Counted from the first letter of the stretch, positions 38,407 to 58,998 are shown. The stretch: 64,000 nt of DNA from Leptospira sanjuanensis (GCF_022267325.1 NZ_JAIZBG010000001.1:2072001-2136000); one strand, 5' to 3'. Notes: generated by a model not told the origin, from the letters alone. Numbers and translations: made by a program.

Positions 38407-38431
38407 CCCGTAACCAGCATTCGATTTCACA

Positions 38432-39589
38432 TCATACATTCGAATTCTTTAATTTTTTAAATATGAATACGATCGCTGAAGCAAGGAGACTTCCGAATAA
38501 CAACGCGTAGCCGAGTAAAACGAAGGTTAACTTCAAAAAAGTAATCGTCCCATTCAAAGCGACAAGTCCTTCCGGAACGATCGGCCAAACGTATAGAAGA
38601 TACATCATGATCGCGTTTTCGATCGGATCAAAAACGAGAAAGCCGAACGGCAATACGTTCCATACCTTCGGAAAATTCAGATACGTGGAGAATCTCGAAT
38701 ATATGGATCCGATCATCAAACAAACCGGAATCGGAAGAATCATATCCAATACGTTTCCCCAGAAGTATAGATTCCTTCCCGTTTCACCGTAAATACCGAA
38801 AACCGTCTCTACATCCTTTGCCGTCGAAAACGGACGAAAATCCAATTTTACGGGAATCGGAGTTCCTTCTGGAACCGGGGTCATTTGCTCCAGGAGCTGC
38901 ATGGATCCCGAAACGAGTACGGAAGCTCCTATAAAAAGTAGAATTCTTTTGTTCGTCGCGTGCTCACCGATCCATTCGCTAAACCGGAGAATCCAAGGGG
39001 AAGAAACTCCTCCTAACAAAAGGAAGGAAAATCCGACGGTAATAGGAAACAAAACGCCGTGCAGGAGGGGATAAAAGTAGAATCCAGCTAACAACGATAC
39101 TACGGTTAAAACCGTTAGAAAAGTTCCGATCCGTCCGTTTTCCGATCTGATCCGAATTCCCAGAAAACCGATTCCGAATACATACGAACCGACGAATGCA
39201 GCCTCGATCCACACGAAACGAAATCCGGATTGATTCCCCTGTAGAAGATCCCAAACGCTTCCGAACAAGCCGACCACAATCGCGGCCCAAAGCGATTTCG
39301 TCAGAAATCCGCTTTCTTTCGGAAAACTCTCGAACATGCTTCCTTGTTTTTTAAGTTCCCGAACAGAGAATAACAGACTTGCGTAAACCGGAATCCGAAG
39401 AGATCCAAAGAGAAACGAAAGATTTTTTCCCGGAAAATATCCTGATAAAAACTCGGAGGCGATCCGAGTGAATTCCTTAGCGTTCGAAAAAAAAGAGGGC
39501 GGAGTTCCGTTGATCCAATACGATTCGATTAAAACCACATAAAAAGATAAAAGCGTCGCTCCGATCGCAAAGATCACCGAAACATTCAT
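38432..39589 (-). CDS. Polytopic membrane protein of unknown function
   Basis: 385 residues with about nine or ten hydrophobic segments. They include 5-25 (IFAIGATLLSFYVVLIESYW), about 95-112, 125-147, 155-200 (two), 228-247, 280-305, 320-345 and 352-380. Loops are short and I see no conserved charged residues, nucleotide site or transporter motif. ATG 39589 has a weak ribosome-binding site. It stands alone between a cytochrome gene and xseB. I cannot assign a family. Confidence 0.7.
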   Translation of the reverse strand: MNVSVIFAIGATLLSFYVVLIESYWINGTPPSFFSNAKEFTRIASEFLSGYFPGKNLSFLFGSLRIPVYASLLFSVRELKKQGSMFESFPKESGFLTKSLWAAIVVGLFGSVWDLLQGNQSGFRFVWIEAAFVGSYVFGIGFLGIRIRSENGRIGTFLTVLTVVSLLAGFYFYPLLHGVLFPITVGFSFLLLGGVSSPWILRFSEWIGEHATNKRILLFIGASVLVSGSMQLLEQMTPVPEGTPIPVKLDFRPFSTAKDVETVFGIYGETGRNLYFWGNVLDMILPIPVCLMIGSIYSRFSTYLNFPKVWNVLPFGFLVFDPIENAIMMYLLYVWPIVPEGLVALNGTITFLKLTFVLLGYALLFGSLLASAIVFIFKKLKNSNV

Positions 39590-39815
39590 TTTGTTTTCCT
39601 TATTCCCAATTTGGATTCCATTGGATTTTATTTTCCAACAAAAAGGTAAAAGGAGGATTGCCCGTTTTTTCGGATCGGAAGCAAATACGTATCCCCAGCT
39701 TATAAGTTAGGGATGCGACCGTACTGTGAAAATAAATGTTCGAAGAATTGAACGGTGAAAAGAGATCCTAAAACGGAACTTCGACCGGAATCATTTTTAA
39801 GATAGTTCGATTCGA
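39590..39815. other. Gap with no recognised feature
   Basis: 226 bases between the polytopic membrane protein and the end of xseB. It should contain the promoter of the membrane protein on the minus strand. I see no convincing hairpin with a T-run for xseB and no ORF. Confidence 0.4.
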
Positions 39816-40124
39816 TTAGAACAAGTCTTCTTCTTCGGAAGACTTTGCAGAAGAAGACGCTGAAGATTTCGATTCCGACTTGGATTCTCCGCCTTTGATG
39901 AATCCGGTTTTCACCGTTTTTTTTGTTTCGTCTTTGGTTAAAGCTTCGATCTTTCCTTCGGCAGTATCCAGAATTCCTTGGCAGATCTTTTTGAGTTCCA
40001 TTCCTCGTTCGTAAGCTTTGAGAGATTCTTCCAAACTGAAATCCTGGCGTTCCAATTTTTCCGCGATTTGTTCAAGTTCCATCAGAGCTTCTTCGAATGA
40101 AATTTTAGATTTTGATTCTGCCAT
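39816..40124 (-). CDS. xseB: Exodeoxyribonuclease VII small subunit
   Basis: 102 residues. The first 65 match Xse[37 protein letters not shown] and [15 protein letters not shown]. The rest is a Ser/Lys/Glu-rich tail (from about residue 75) that is longer than usual and probably disordered. It is one base downstream of xseA, so the two subunits are co-translated. ExoVII degrades single-stranded DNA processively. Confidence 0.93.
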   Translation of the reverse strand: MAESKSKISFEEALMELEQIAEKLERQDFSLEESLKAYERGMELKKICQGILDTAEGKIEALTKDETKKTVKTGFIKGGESKSESKSSASSSAKSSEEEDLF

Positions 40125-40125
40125 A

Positions 40126-41394
40126 TTAGTTTCCTTTTCTGATCACTTGCATCGTCCCACCGGAAAGCAAAACCTGCAATTCTTCTTCCGGCTTGGTTTC
40201 TTCCGGAGATCGTATAATGTTGCCTTTTTGATTTCGAACGATGGAGTAACCGCGCTTCATCGTAGCCGCCGGAGAAAGATCCTCCACCTTGGAAGTCCAA
40301 AACTCGGCCTTTTGTTTTTTATGATATAGAATATTCCGAATCTTGGATGTAAGGTTATCGTATCGTTCGAGTCGAACTTTCGCCAAATCCATTTTGTTGG
40401 AAACGGCTTTCTGCAATCGAACTCCGATCTCGTCGATTCTTTGACTTCTCTGATTGAGAAGCTGCATCGGTTCTTTGAAGATGAATTTTCCGGACAAAAG
40501 TCGAAGCCGATCCTTGCTCGAAGAAACCTTTGCCTGCAAAGAGGTTCGTAGTCTTCCTTCCAACTGAGATAAAAACTGAAGAACGTCCTCTTCCTTCGGA
40601 ACGGCGTGTTCCGCCGCGGCCGTCGGAGTGGGCGTATAAAAATCGGCGGCAAAGTCGCTTAACAATACGTCCGTCTGGTGACCGACAGCGGAGATGATCG
40701 GGACCCTCGAGTCAGCATAAGCCCGAATCACCTTTTCGTCGTTAAACGCCATAAGATCCTCGAAACTTCCTCCTCCTCGTCCCGCGATGATCACGTCCAC
40801 GTTCCACGAAGGTTTGTTCAATTCTTCAATGGCGGATACGATCGAATCGGGCGCTTCTTCCCCTTGAACGACGCAAGGCGCGATCAATATGTTGATCCCC
40901 GGAAATCGGGAACGGGCGACTTTGATGATGTCTTCGATCGCAGCACCCGAAGGCGAGGTCGCGATTCCGAGAGTTTTGGGAAACGAAGGAATTCTCCGTT
41001 TGCGTTCGGGATCAAAGAGTCCTTCCGCAGCCAGTTTTTGTTTCAACTTTTCGATTTGAAGAAGAATATCGCCTTGTCCAAGTTCTTCGACCCGCGTTAC
41101 GTTGAGGTTGTAAGAACCTCCCGCTTCGTAAAGAGTCACCGTTCCGTAGACTTGGATTTCCTTTCCGTCGGAGAGAGGTTTTCCGGAATAATTCTTATTG
41201 GAATAATTGAAAAAAGTGCAACGGATCAGCGATCCGGAATCTTTCAGCGAAAAGTAAATATGTCCGGAACTGGGTTTGCTGTAATTGGAGATTTCTCCCC
41301 GAACCCAGATGTTCTTTAAGTCCTTGGATCCGGTGATGAGAGTTTTGAGAATCCTCGTGACTTCCGAAACGGAAAGTGGTTTGGAATCTTCCAA
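40126..41394 (-). CDS. xseA: Exodeoxyribonuclease VII large subunit
   Basis: 422 residues from TTG 41394. The N-terminal OB-fold (about 1-100, [28 protein letters not shown] element) binds single-stranded DNA. The catalytic domain has [37 protein letters not shown] and [12 protein letters not shown] long coiled-coil region follows (about 270-370) and then the C-terminal [16 protein letters not shown] segment that clasps XseB. It lies 5 bases downstream of the AI-2E permease gene. Confidence 0.95.
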   Translation of the reverse strand: MEDSKPLSVSEVTRILKTLITGSKDLKNIWVRGEISNYSKPSSGHIYFSLKDSGSLIRCTFFNYSNKNYSGKPLSDGKEIQVYGTVTLYEAGGSYNLNVTRVEELGQGDILLQIEKLKQKLAAEGLFDPERKRRIPSFPKTLGIATSPSGAAIEDIIKVARSRFPGINILIAPCVVQGEEAPDSIVSAIEELNKPSWNVDVIIAGRGGGSFEDLMAFNDEKVIRAYADSRVPIISAVGHQTDVLLSDFAADFYTPTPTAAAEHAVPKEEDVLQFLSQLEGRLRTSLQAKVSSSKDRLRLLSGKFIFKEPMQLLNQRSQRIDEIGVRLQKAVSNKMDLAKVRLERYDNLTSKIRNILYHKKQKAEFWTSKVEDLSPAATMKRGYSIVRNQKGNIIRSPEETKPEEELQVLLSGGTMQVIRKGN

Positions 41395-41399
41395 TCGGT

Positions 41400-42535
<1,136 letters not shown>

Positions 42536-42539
<4 letters not shown>

Positions 42540-43015
42540 GTTCCCGATTTTTTATAGAAAAGTTTGATTCTGCTTCCGTTGTCCTGTGCTTCGATCTGAA
42601 TCGTTACGACTTTTTTGTTTTGGCTTTCCGCCATGATGATCGTTTTGGAATCGGTTACTTCTTCCTGAAGGACTTTCCAATAGAGCGATTTAAAAATGGA
42701 AGAATAATAAACTTCCATCTGCTTTTTCTTAAATACGTGCGTGAACAAAAGAAAGGATTCTCTCGTATCGAAATAACCGCGCTCGGATTTCAATTCCGTG
42801 GAATAGATCAGATCCGAACCTTCCGGAACGAATTCGATCGGAAGCGATCTCGGATTTCGAACGGGATTATTTTGCAGAGTCAATTTATTATAACGATAGA
42901 GTTCGGTTTTATCCTTGGAAGTTTCGCCGAACGCGGGAGAGACAAGACTGAAAACCGCTGTTGTGAGAAAAACGGTTTTCCAAACGTGCTGGAACATGGA
43001 AAAAGAAAATTTCAT
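42536..43015 (-). CDS. Secreted protein of unknown function
   Basis: 159 residues from ATG 43015, chosen because it gives a clean signal peptide (VWKTVFLTTAVFSLVSPAFGE, cut after AFG). GTG 43030 adds five residues. The mature protein of about 130 residues is beta-rich with aromatic stretches (GYFDTRESFLLFTHVF, MEVYYSSIFKSLYWKVL) and closes with SRIKLFYKKSGT. No cysteine for lipidation is present, so a soluble periplasmic location is likely. I do not recognise the family. It is coupled to the AI-2E permease gene. Confidence 0.7.
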
Positions 43016-43085
43016 AGATGGAAGGTTCACTTTTTTTTACTTGAACCCTATGCTCCGTCACTGACAATTCTTTTATTCATCCTCC

Positions 43086-43727
<642 letters not shown>

Positions 43728-43746
43728 AAGAATCCTATCGTGAACT

Positions 43747-43768
43747 GGGAATTCGTATGAGTTCCCAC
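43747..43768. repeat. Hairpin containing copy 1 of dispersed 16-mer TCGTATGAGTTCCCAC
   Basis: GGGAATTC-GTAT-GAGTTCCC forms an 8-bp stem with one wobble pair. TCGTATGAGTTCCCAC (43753-43768) recurs exactly at 51084-51099, and both copies are intergenic. Related cores occur at 51024 and 8045. Here it may also terminate dedA or the convergent App1-like gene. Confidence 0.6.
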
Positions 43769-43840
43769 GCAACTTGGTCCGACAAAACAATCCGCATCAA
43801 AAAACAAAAAAACTGATAAAATTCTGATTCTGATTCGATT

Positions 43841-45400
<1,560 letters not shown>

Positions 45401-45462
45401 GATTTTCGAACCTTCCTCTTTTTTATAGAATGGATGGATGGAAAATTGTACCGAATCGCTCA

Positions 45463-45503
<41 letters not shown>

Positions 45504-45549
45504 GCCCGAACAAAAAAACACTGGTACGTAAAAGAGAGTCCCGGATTGT

Positions 45550-45857
45550 ATGAAAAAAAATTCCGTCAAATCTGGATATTCAGGAGCGAAAACGATCTAC
45601 ATCCGCAAACTCAGGTTTGAGGAAGCCCAACAAAAACTCGAACGGGAAATCCAAGAGGCTTTTTTGGCGGGAGAAACGCTGATCGAAATCGTTCACGGAA
45701 TCGGAGAAGGAATTCTCAAGAAATTGACCGTCGATACGATCCGGTCCCATGATTTTTTAAAGGAAGTCGATTATTCGCAGTTCGGAATTTCCAATCCGGG
45801 TTCCACTTTGGTCGAAGTATTAGGTCCTGATAAGGACACTCTCAAAAGGTATCTCAA

Positions 45858-45861
<4 letters not shown>
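45550..45861 (+). CDS. Small Smr-domain protein
   Basis: 103 residues consisting almost entirely of a Smr domain (about 15-100): IYIRKLRFEEAQQKLEREIQEA, the loop IVHGIGEGILKKLTVD (HGxGxG with the usual active-site region), and SNPGSTLVEV. Smr domains, as at the end of MutS2, nick or bind branched DNA or RNA. No MutS core is attached. It overlaps cimA by 4 bases, an unexplained pairing of a nuclease-like domain with isoleucine biosynthesis. Confidence 0.88.
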
Positions 45862-47968
<2,107 letters not shown>

Positions 47969-48108
47969 AAAGACGGAACGCGCCCGTTTCTCGCAAGGAA
48001 ACGATGAACGTCCGCTTTATTCGAAGAATTTTTATTTTGCAGAGAGAATCAGATTTTCCCGGCGGACTAAAATTCTTTTTTAAGAAATTATCCTGTGGAG
48101 CATTCAAA

Positions 48109-49573
<1,465 letters not shown>

Positions 49574-49584
49574 AAGAACCATCT

Positions 49585-51021
49585 ATGACAGACCACGCAA
49601 CAGACCAGGAACTCATATCATCGACCGAAGAGGAATTTACACCGAGACAAATCGTCTCCAAACTCGACGAACATATCATCGGTCAGAAAAATGCGAAGAA
49701 GGCGGTCGCGATCGCTCTTAGAAACAGAACCAGACGCAAAAAACTGGATCCGGAAATGAAAGAGGAAATTTATCCGAAAAACATCATCATGATCGGACCG
49801 ACCGGCGTCGGTAAAACTGAAATCGCGAGAAGACTTTCCAAACTCTGCGGCGCTCCGTTTCTCAAAGTGGAAGCGACGAAATACACCGAGGTCGGTTACG
49901 TCGGAAGAGACGTCGAGTCGATGATCCGCGACCTCGCGGTCATCTCGATGAATCTCGTAAAACAGGAATTCAGAACCCGCGTGGAAGAAACGGCGAAACA
50001 AAAAGCGGAGGAAGCGCTTCTCGACATTCTCCTCCCGTTTCCCGGAGACAACAAACACGGCGGACAAGGAATGGGATTTGCCGCCTCATCGCCGTTAAGC
50101 GATGAAGAAGAAAGAAAAACTCATTTTCTCGAAACCAGAGAATTTATGAGAAAGAAATTAAAAAACGGAAAGCTGGACGATCAGGAAGTGGAACTCGATC
50201 TTCCGAATCCGACTATGAATCAGATTCCGATGTTGCAAGTATTCGGCGCGGGAAATTTGGACGATCTCGACAATCAGCTTCAAAACGTTTTGGGAGATAT
50301 GCTTCCCAAAAAAAATAAAAAACGGAAACTCAAAATCCCCGAAGCCCTCAAAGCCCTGGAAGAATTCGAAGCGGAAAAACTTCTCGATCCCGATAAGGTC
50401 CAAAGGGAAGCGCTTCGACGCGTGGAAGAGATGGGAATCATCTTTCTGGACGAGATCGATAAGATCGCGGGAAGAGAGGGAAAGAGCGGAGCCGACGTTT
50501 CGCGGGAAGGAGTTCAAAGAGATCTGCTTCCCATCGTGGAAGGAGCTACCGTAAACACGAAGATCGGCCCGGTCAAAACCGATCATATTCTTTTCATCGC
50601 TGCCGGTGCGTTTCACATGACGAAACCTTCCGATCTCATTCCCGAGTTGCAGGGAAGATTTCCGATCCGAGTCGAACTCGAAAAACTGTCCCGCGAAGAC
50701 TTTGAAAAAATTCTGACCGCGCCGCGTTCTTCCCTAACGAGACAATACGAAGCCCTTTTGTCGACGGATGGAATTCAATTGGAATTCGCGACGGATGGAA
50801 TCCAAGAGATCGCAAGAATCGCCTACGATATGAACGAGAAACACGAGAATATCGGAGCGAGAAGACTCAATACCATCCTAGAACGACTTCTGGAAGAAGT
50901 GAGCTTTGAAGGGCCGGATCTTCCCGAAGCTCAAAGAAAGGTAAAAATCGACGGGAAATACGTGACCGATCGTTTGCAGGGAGTGATCCAGAACAAGGAT
51001 CTCAGTCAGTATATTCTATAA
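49585..51021 (+). CDS. hslU: ATP-dependent protease ATPase subunit HslU
   Basis: 478 residues from ATG 49585, 11 bases after hslV. The family start [30 protein letters not shown] is followed by Walker [15 protein letters not shown] and [19 protein letters not shown]. The intermediate I-domain (about 110-250) has a variable Gly-rich piece. Walker B is [13 protein letters not shown], sensor II lies in HENIGARRL, and the tail ends DLSQYIL, which inserts into HslV. The I-domain loop around [15 protein letters not shown] is unlike most HslU sequences I know. Confidence 0.96.
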   Translation: MTDHATDQELISSTEEEFTPRQIVSKLDEHIIGQKNAKKAVAIALRNRTRRKKLDPEMKEEIYPKNIIMIGPTGVGKTEIARRLSKLCGAPFLKVEATKYTEVGYVGRDVESMIRDLAVISMNLVKQEFRTRVEETAKQKAEEALLDILLPFPGDNKHGGQGMGFAASSPLSDEEERKTHFLETREFMRKKLKNGKLDDQEVELDLPNPTMNQIPMLQVFGAGNLDDLDNQLQNVLGDMLPKKNKKRKLKIPEALKALEEFEAEKLLDPDKVQREALRRVEEMGIIFLDEIDKIAGREGKSGADVSREGVQRDLLPIVEGATVNTKIGPVKTDHILFIAAGAFHMTKPSDLIPELQGRFPIRVELEKLSREDFEKILTAPRSSLTRQYEALLSTDGIQLEFATDGIQEIARIAYDMNEKHENIGARRLNTILERLLEEVSFEGPDLPEAQRKVKIDGKYVTDRLQGVIQNKDLSQYIL

Positions 51022-51023
51022 GA

Positions 51024-51036
51024 GGGAGTTCCTACA
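51024..51036 (-). repeat. Variant core of the dispersed GGGAACT repeat
   Basis: GGGAGTTCCTACA directly after the hslU stop. Its complement TGTAGGAACTCCC resembles the core of the 16-mer at 51084 and of the sequence at 8045. It is one of two related copies in this 152-base gap. Confidence 0.45.
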
Positions 51037-51083
51037 GATTACGTCCCATCGGACCGTTTGGACCGTTCTTCGTAGTCCGATCC

Positions 51084-51099
51084 TCGTATGAGTTCCCAC
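51084..51099. repeat. Copy 2 of dispersed 16-mer TCGTATGAGTTCCCAC
   Basis: Exact 16-base match to 43753-43768, in the gap between hslU and the sugar dehydrogenase gene. Flanking bases differ between the two copies, so this is a short repeat and not part of a longer duplication. Confidence 0.6.
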
Positions 51100-51173
51100 A
51101 ATTTCGGTTTTAGTACGACTGAAATCAAGCGCATTCTATTTGACCTTTTCTTGAAAAAAAAGCAAATAGGTCC

Positions 51174-52487
51174 ATGCAATTTCCTTCATCCTTTTCAAAC
51201 GTTACACTTTCATCGGTTTGGAAAAAGATTTCCAAACTTTGTATCCTCGTTTCCGTTCTTTTTGCGTTGAGCGGCTGCGAGTGGATTCAAACGGTTCTCG
51301 TAGAAGTTATCGGCGCTCCCGATAAATATAAAAGCGAAGGCGATCCGAATCTTCTTCAACCGAATTATTCCGGAAAAGACACGACAAAAGAAAAAATCGA
51401 AATTACTCTTACCGAAATTTCCGCGGGATTCAAACAACCCACGGACATTCAATTCCCTCCGGGAGAATCGCAAACTTTTTTAGTCACGGAACAGAAGGGG
51501 ATTCTTCGTTGGGGAAAGGTTCGAAAGAATGAAACCGGAATATTATTAACTTTGAATGTACTTTCCGAAGCGGAACAGGGACTTCTCGGTTTGGCGTTCC
51601 ATCCGAACTTTGCAAAGAACGGAAAAATTTATCTCAACTATGTGTTGAAGGTAAACGGAAAGGACACGAGCCGAGTCGGAGAATGGATCGTATCGGATCC
51701 GAAAGATATCTCGAATTCTAAAATCGCTTCCGAACGAATCATCATGGAAGTGCAACAGCCGTATCCAAACCACAACGCGGGACAACTCGCATTCGGACCC
51801 GACGGATATCTTTATATAGGATGGGGAGACGGAGGTTGGAAGGACGATCCGAAAAAGAACGGACAGAATCCGAAAACCTTTCTAGGAAGCATGCTTCGTG
51901 TGGATGTGAATGCGACGGAAAACGGAAAAGCGTATAAGATTCCTGCGGACAATCCTTTTATAAACGACTCTTGCTGTGCGCCCGAAACGTTCGCGTACGG
52001 TTTTCGAAATCCTTGGAGATACGGTTTCGATCCGCGGGGAAGATTGATTCTTGCCGACGTGGGACAAGATCTTTGGGAAGAAGTCGACATCGTCGAAAAA
52101 GGAAAAAACTACGGATGGAATGCCAAAGAAGCGACTCATTGCTTTGATCCGAAACAAAACTGCAAAGAGGAAGGTTTGACCGATCCGATCTACGAGTATG
52201 GAAGAGAAGAGGGGCAATCGATCACGGGCGGCTACGTTTATTCCAACGAGGCGATTTCGAATTTAAACGGGAAGTACGTCTTTGCCGATTTTGTTTCCGG
52301 ACGAATATGGGCCTTGGACCTTCCGGACGTATCGGGACAACCCGCGAAAACAGTTTATACCCTCGGAAAATGGCCGGTTTTGATTTCTTCGTTTGGGAGA
52401 GACGCTGCGGGGAAAGTGTATTTAAGCGACTTTGGAAGCGGTAAGATCTACAGAATCGATCCATACCGAACGACCCGCAGGGAGTGA
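51174..52487 (+). CDS. PQQ-dependent sugar dehydrogenase-type lipoprotein
   Basis: 437 residues. The signal peptide ends in LSGC (C35), so the protein is likely a lipoprotein. The body is a six-bladed propeller of the glucose/sorbosone dehydrogenase (GSDH) family: [67 protein letters not shown] (H-N-x-G with calcium and PQQ contacts), [35 protein letters not shown], and a C-terminal GGYVY repeat. It would oxidise a sugar in the periplasm, but no PQQ biosynthesis gene is visible here. Substrate unknown. Confidence 0.87.
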   Translation: MQFPSSFSNVTLSSVWKKISKLCILVSVLFALSGCEWIQTVLVEVIGAPDKYKSEGDPNLLQPNYSGKDTTKEKIEITLTEISAGFKQPTDIQFPPGESQTFLVTEQKGILRWGKVRKNETGILLTLNVLSEAEQGLLGLAFHPNFAKNGKIYLNYVLKVNGKDTSRVGEWIVSDPKDISNSKIASERIIMEVQQPYPNHNAGQLAFGPDGYLYIGWGDGGWKDDPKKNGQNPKTFLGSMLRVDVNATENGKAYKIPADNPFINDSCCAPETFAYGFRNPWRYGFDPRGRLILADVGQDLWEEVDIVEKGKNYGWNAKEATHCFDPKQNCKEEGLTDPIYEYGREEGQSITGGYVYSNEAISNLNGKYVFADFVSGRIWALDLPDVSGQPAKTVYTLGKWPVLISSFGRDAAGKVYLSDFGSGKIYRIDPYRTTRRE

Positions 52488-52543
52488 AGGTCGAATTCCT
52501 TTCATAAACGGACTCTCAGGATCGCCGAAAACGGTTCATCTCA

Positions 52544-52575
52544 TTGTTAAGCGACATTCGATTGTCGCTTAACAA
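52544..52575. repeat. Perfect 13-bp inverted repeat
   Basis: Left arm TTGTTAAGCGACA (52544-52556) and right arm TGTCGCTTAACAA (52563-52575) around TTCGAT. It lies in the 195-base gap between the convergent sugar dehydrogenase and GHKL genes. The stem is long enough to terminate both transcripts, although no T-run follows. A protein-binding palindrome is the alternative. Confidence 0.7.
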
Positions 52576-52682
52576 AATTCTATCCTTTCAGTTCGAAAAT
52601 TTGGAAAAACTGAAGTCCGACCGAATGAAACGTTCCTAAGCTATAAAAATCATAAGGAGAATATCTAAAGCTAGAATTTTTT

Positions 52683-53513
<831 letters not shown>

Positions 53514-53549
53514 ATATCCCCGCCGAGTTTTTTAGGTATCATTGATGCG

Positions 53550-53837
<288 letters not shown>

Positions 53838-53841
<4 letters not shown>

Positions 53842-54716
53842 AAATCCTTCACTTATCAGATCTGCATTTTCCGACTCCCGTTCCTTTCTTCCAACTCAAA
53901 GGAAAGATGTTCGTAGGATACTTGAACTACAATTTGAGAAGAAAGAAAAAATATCCGAAACAAGTTTGGGATTCGATTCTTCGGTTTATCGAAACCGAAA
54001 ATCCGGACGCGATTGTTGTGTCGGGAGACATTACGAACGTATCTCACGAACTCGAATTTAAAGAAGCGGGAAAATTGTTAAGCGAACTTCCTCGCGAAAA
54101 AGTTTTTTATATTCCGGGAAATCACGACCGCTACGTAAAACAGTCCGTAGGCGAAAATGCACTCTACGAAAAATATTATTCCGACCTTTCGGGAGAATCG
54201 ATTTCGCATAACGCGCATTATATTCGTATTAAAAAAATAAGCGGACTTCATTTTGTCGGTTGGGATTCGAGCATTCCTCTTTCCATTTTAGGAGCTTATG
54301 GAAGGATACAACCGGAGATCGTTTCGCAAACGAATCGGATTCTTACCGAAAAAAAGATCGAAGACTACATTCTTGTTTGTCATCATCCGATTTGGAATCC
54401 GGCCGATCGTCAGGAAACTGAACATCATAAATTGCTAAACCGCGATGAAATCGCCTCTCTCTTAAAGGAAAAACCTCCTCTCGCGTATCTGCATGGACAC
54501 GTTCATACGAACTGGGTGAAACTCCCCGGAGAATCTCTGCCGTATTACGTGGTCAATTCTGCGTCCAGCACGAGACTTCCCGATCGTCGACACGAAAGCG
54601 GATTCCATGTTTTGGAAGTCGAAAAACGGAACGTCAAAATTCAAAGATATACTTACAATTCAGAACAGTCTAAATTTACGAAAGCCCCGCTGGTTTCGTA
54701 TTCAGAAAAGGAATAG
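53838..54716 (+). CDS. Calcineurin-like metallophosphoesterase
   Basis: 292 residues from ATG 53838, which begins directly at the first metal motif. All five family motifs are visible: [11 protein letters not shown] (D-x-H), VSGDITN (G-D), PGNHDRY (G-N-H-D), VCHHPIW (H) and LHGHVHTNW (G-H-x-H). No signal peptide, so cytoplasmic. Substrates in this superfamily range from cyclic nucleotides to phosphoproteins and cannot be chosen from sequence. It overlaps the lipoyl-domain gene by 4 bases and is one base from the mrp gene. Confidence 0.92.
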
Positions 54717-54717
54717 A

Positions 54718-55763
<1,046 letters not shown>

Positions 55764-55785
55764 GGCGCTTTGGAGTCTGTTGTAC

Positions 55786-56495
<710 letters not shown>

Positions 56496-56579
56496 CAAAA
56501 GACAATTTTCCTGAAACGATAAAAACGTTCCGTTGATCGCTGCGAATCCGATATTCCCCGTGTACAATCGATTTGTTTC

Positions 56580-57197
56580 TCATTCTTCGTTCGTTTTTGA
56601 AGGCGCCCATCTTGGGTACAGATCCAATTCCATTCCCAACAAACGAAACACCCGTTCCGCGATAAAATCCCCCAAGTCTTCAAGCGATTTCGGCATCTGA
56701 TAAAATCCGGGAGATGCGGGTAAGATCGTTCCGCCCGCGTCGTGAAGCTCCAGCATATTCTTGAGATGAATCCGATTATAAGGGGCTTCTCTCGGAACAA
56801 GCACGAGCGTTCTTCTTTCTTTCAGCGTTACGTCTGCCGCTCTTTCGATGAGATTTTCCGTCAAACCCGCGTTAATCGAGGCGATCGTTTTCATTGAACA
56901 GGGAAGAATCGTCATCGCCTTCCAAGGATTGGAACCGGAAGCGATATCCGCTCCGATATCGGAAAAATTACGGATCTCGAATTTCTGGGAAGAAGTCTGC
57001 AGTTTGTATTTGGAAGCGATAAAGTCCAAAATTTCCTTCGGAGAAGAAACCTTACATTCCATCTCCTCCCGAAACACGCGAAGAGAAGCCGGACTGCAGA
57101 TAAAAAAAGTGGTACCTTCGATCGTAAACAATGCCTTGATAAACCGTTCCGCATAAATCGAACCGCTGGCGCCGGCCATTCCCAATACGAGTTTCAT
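56580..57197 (-). CDS. ubiX: Flavin prenyltransferase UbiX family
   Basis: 205 residues from ATG 57197, where the Rossmann strand begins ([18 protein letters not shown]). An upstream TTG start would add seven residues. Other family parts are [85 protein letters not shown]. It makes prenylated FMN, the cofactor of UbiD-type decarboxylases. In Leptospira the UbiX/UbiD pair would serve menaquinone synthesis, probably by the futalosine route. A ubiA homologue lies next to it; no ubiD is seen here. Confidence 0.92.
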   Translation of the reverse strand: MKLVLGMAGASGSIYAERFIKALFTIEGTTFFICSPASLRVFREEMECKVSSPKEILDFIASKYKLQTSSQKFEIRNFSDIGADIASGSNPWKAMTILPCSMKTIASINAGLTENLIERAADVTLKERRTLVLVPREAPYNRIHLKNMLELHDAGGTILPASPGFYQMPKSLEDLGDFIAERVFRLLGMELDLYPRWAPSKTNEE

Positions 57198-57344
57198 AGT
57201 TTGTTCCAATCCATTCAAATATTATACTATACTTTTTAATCGCGATCCGACTGTTTAAAGTCGACGATTCACGCGACATCACAGCTTCTTCAAAACCGCT
57301 CGATCATTCTTTTTTTCCGACCTTTCGGAAAATCTTTTTCGCGA

Positions 57345-58241
57345 TCAACCGAGAATCACCAAATAAAAGAAACGGTCGATCAAAAGTCCCGCGAATAAAA
57401 TCAGGGAAATATAGGAATGAATCTGATAAAACTTCGGAGGAAAAAAATTCTCCCCCGCGGCTCTTGCGATCTTATGTTCTTGAAAGAGAAGATACGCAGT
57501 AATCCCGAGAAAAACCAAAAACACCGGACCTAATCCGGAAACGATTCCGGCGGCGAATAAAAAACCGACACAAATCACGTGACTCGCAATCGCGATCCAA
57601 AGAGAATTTCTTCTTCCGAATTTTGCGGGAACCGAGTATAAACCTTCCTTTTGATCGAACTCCCGATCCTGAAGCGCATACAAAATATCAAAGCCCGCAA
57701 GATTGAACGCAAGACCGATCGTCCAGAGAAGCGGTTCCCAAACGATTTCTTCCCGAATCGCAACCCAAGTAGCGAGAGGTGCGAGACCGATCGAAAACCC
57801 CAAAATAAAATGACAAAGCCAAGTGAACCGCTTTGCAAGAGAATATCCCAAAAGAATCATCAGAGTCGGAAAGGAAAGCCACCAAGCCATCGGATTGATG
57901 AACCAACACACAACGATAAATCCGAGAGAGGAAAGAACGACGAAGAGAATCGCGGAACGTTTGGAAATTTTTCCGGCGGGAATTTCGCGATCCTGGGTGC
58001 GTTTGTTTTTTGCGTCGATATCCGTATCTACGATGCGATTAAAACCCATCGCGGCCGAACGGGCCAAGACCATCGAAATCAGAATGAGTACGGAAAGAAT
58101 CACCCATTCCAAAACGGATTTTCCGTATGTTTTTAAAAACGCGAGTAGGAAAGCGATTCCGGCAAAGGGAAGAGCGAACAGTGTATGCGAAAACTTGATG
58201 AGACTTCCGTATTGCTTCAAGGAGGATAAGGTTGTATTCAT
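57345..58241 (-). CDS. UbiA-family prenyltransferase (probable menaquinone pathway)
   Basis: 298 residues from ATG 58241; TTG 58259 is an alternative. About eight membrane segments carry the two Asp-rich loops of UbiA enzymes: [25 protein letters not shown] (about 75-98) and [18 protein letters not shown] (about 190-208). It transfers a polyprenyl chain to an aromatic acid. Given the ubiX neighbour and the expected menaquinone of leptospires, it is likely the MqnP-type enzyme of the futalosine pathway. This last step is inference; the motif alone does not choose the acceptor. Confidence 0.85.
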   Translation of the reverse strand: MNTTLSSLKQYGSLIKFSHTLFALPFAGIAFLLAFLKTYGKSVLEWVILSVLILISMVLARSAAMGFNRIVDTDIDAKNKRTQDREIPAGKISKRSAILFVVLSSLGFIVVCWFINPMAWWLSFPTLMILLGYSLAKRFTWLCHFILGFSIGLAPLATWVAIREEIVWEPLLWTIGLAFNLAGFDILYALQDREFDQKEGLYSVPAKFGRRNSLWIAIASHVICVGFLFAAGIVSGLGPVFLVFLGITAYLLFQEHKIARAAGENFFPPKFYQIHSYISLILFAGLLIDRFFYLVILG

Positions 58242-58343
58242 GTGCGACGAGACTTTCAAATTCCAAAATTCTTTTCCTACATAAAATCCTGCGGAAAGTT
58301 TAAAAAGCGATGATTTTTTCTCCGCGTCTTCAAGGATACGCTT

Positions 58344-58991
58344 ATGACCGCAGCTTTGACCCGGACTTCCTCATCCACGGAAGCCATTCGTACTTTTTTA
58401 CAAAAAATCATCCAAGAACCCGAACAACATTCCCGCTGGCTCAACACGATTTCCTTTTTGGAGCACATGGGCTCCCGAAAAATTTTCGCAACACAAAGCG
58501 GAATCGGAATGGGCGAAATGATCCTTAGACACGCTTCGGAAGAGGCAAGGCACGCGCACTTTTTCAAACGAATGAGCGAACGAGTTTCCCCGGGTGCCTG
58601 CCCCGACTATCAAACGGAAAATCTTCACTGCGGTTTCCCCGCATTTTTATACTTTCAAAGGCTGGACGGAATGGTTTTGAAAAACCTAAACGCGGCCGGA
58701 ATCCGGGGAAAAAAGCAGTCGTTTCTTTCCTATCTTTACGTTACCCATCTCATCGAAGAACGCGCCGATTTTCTCTATCAGGAATACGATCGGATCTTGG
58801 AAGAAAACGGAATTCCAGTCAGTTTAAAAGCCATTCTCAAAGAAGAAGAATCCCATCTCGCCGAAATGAAATCCGCCTTAACCGCGGAAGATCCGGAATA
58901 CAAAACGCGTTATGCGGTCTTTCAAGAAAAAGAAGAAAAGAATTATAGGAAGTTCGAAAAATCCCTTTTAAAGTCCGTAGGGCTCGCCTAA
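58344..58991 (+). CDS. Ferritin-like di-iron protein of unknown substrate
   Basis: 215 residues, almost all helical, starting at ATG 58344. It has the two-pair ligand pattern of a four-helix di-iron bundle: E40 in [13 protein letters not shown] (E67-x2-H70), E139 in [10 protein letters not shown], and KEEESH (E168-x2-H171). That is E...ExxH...E...ExxH, as in ferritin-like oxygenases and rubrerythrins. No rubredoxin part is attached. It lies divergent from ubiA and next to ubiX, where a hydroxylase of quinone or lipid metabolism would fit, but leptospiral menaquinone needs no known hydroxylation. Enzymatic role unknown. Confidence 0.78.
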   Translation: MTAALTRTSSSTEAIRTFLQKIIQEPEQHSRWLNTISFLEHMGSRKIFATQSGIGMGEMILRHASEEARHAHFFKRMSERVSPGACPDYQTENLHCGFPAFLYFQRLDGMVLKNLNAAGIRGKKQSFLSYLYVTHLIEERADFLYQEYDRILEENGIPVSLKAILKEEESHLAEMKSALTAEDPEYKTRYAVFQEKEEKNYRKFEKSLLKSVGLA

Positions 58992-58998
58992 GATCGAA

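Noticed and set aside
48004..48108. Upstream ATG start for xerC at 48004
   Set aside because: The added 35 residues do not resemble the XerC N-terminus, and TTG 48109 has a better-placed GGAG site.
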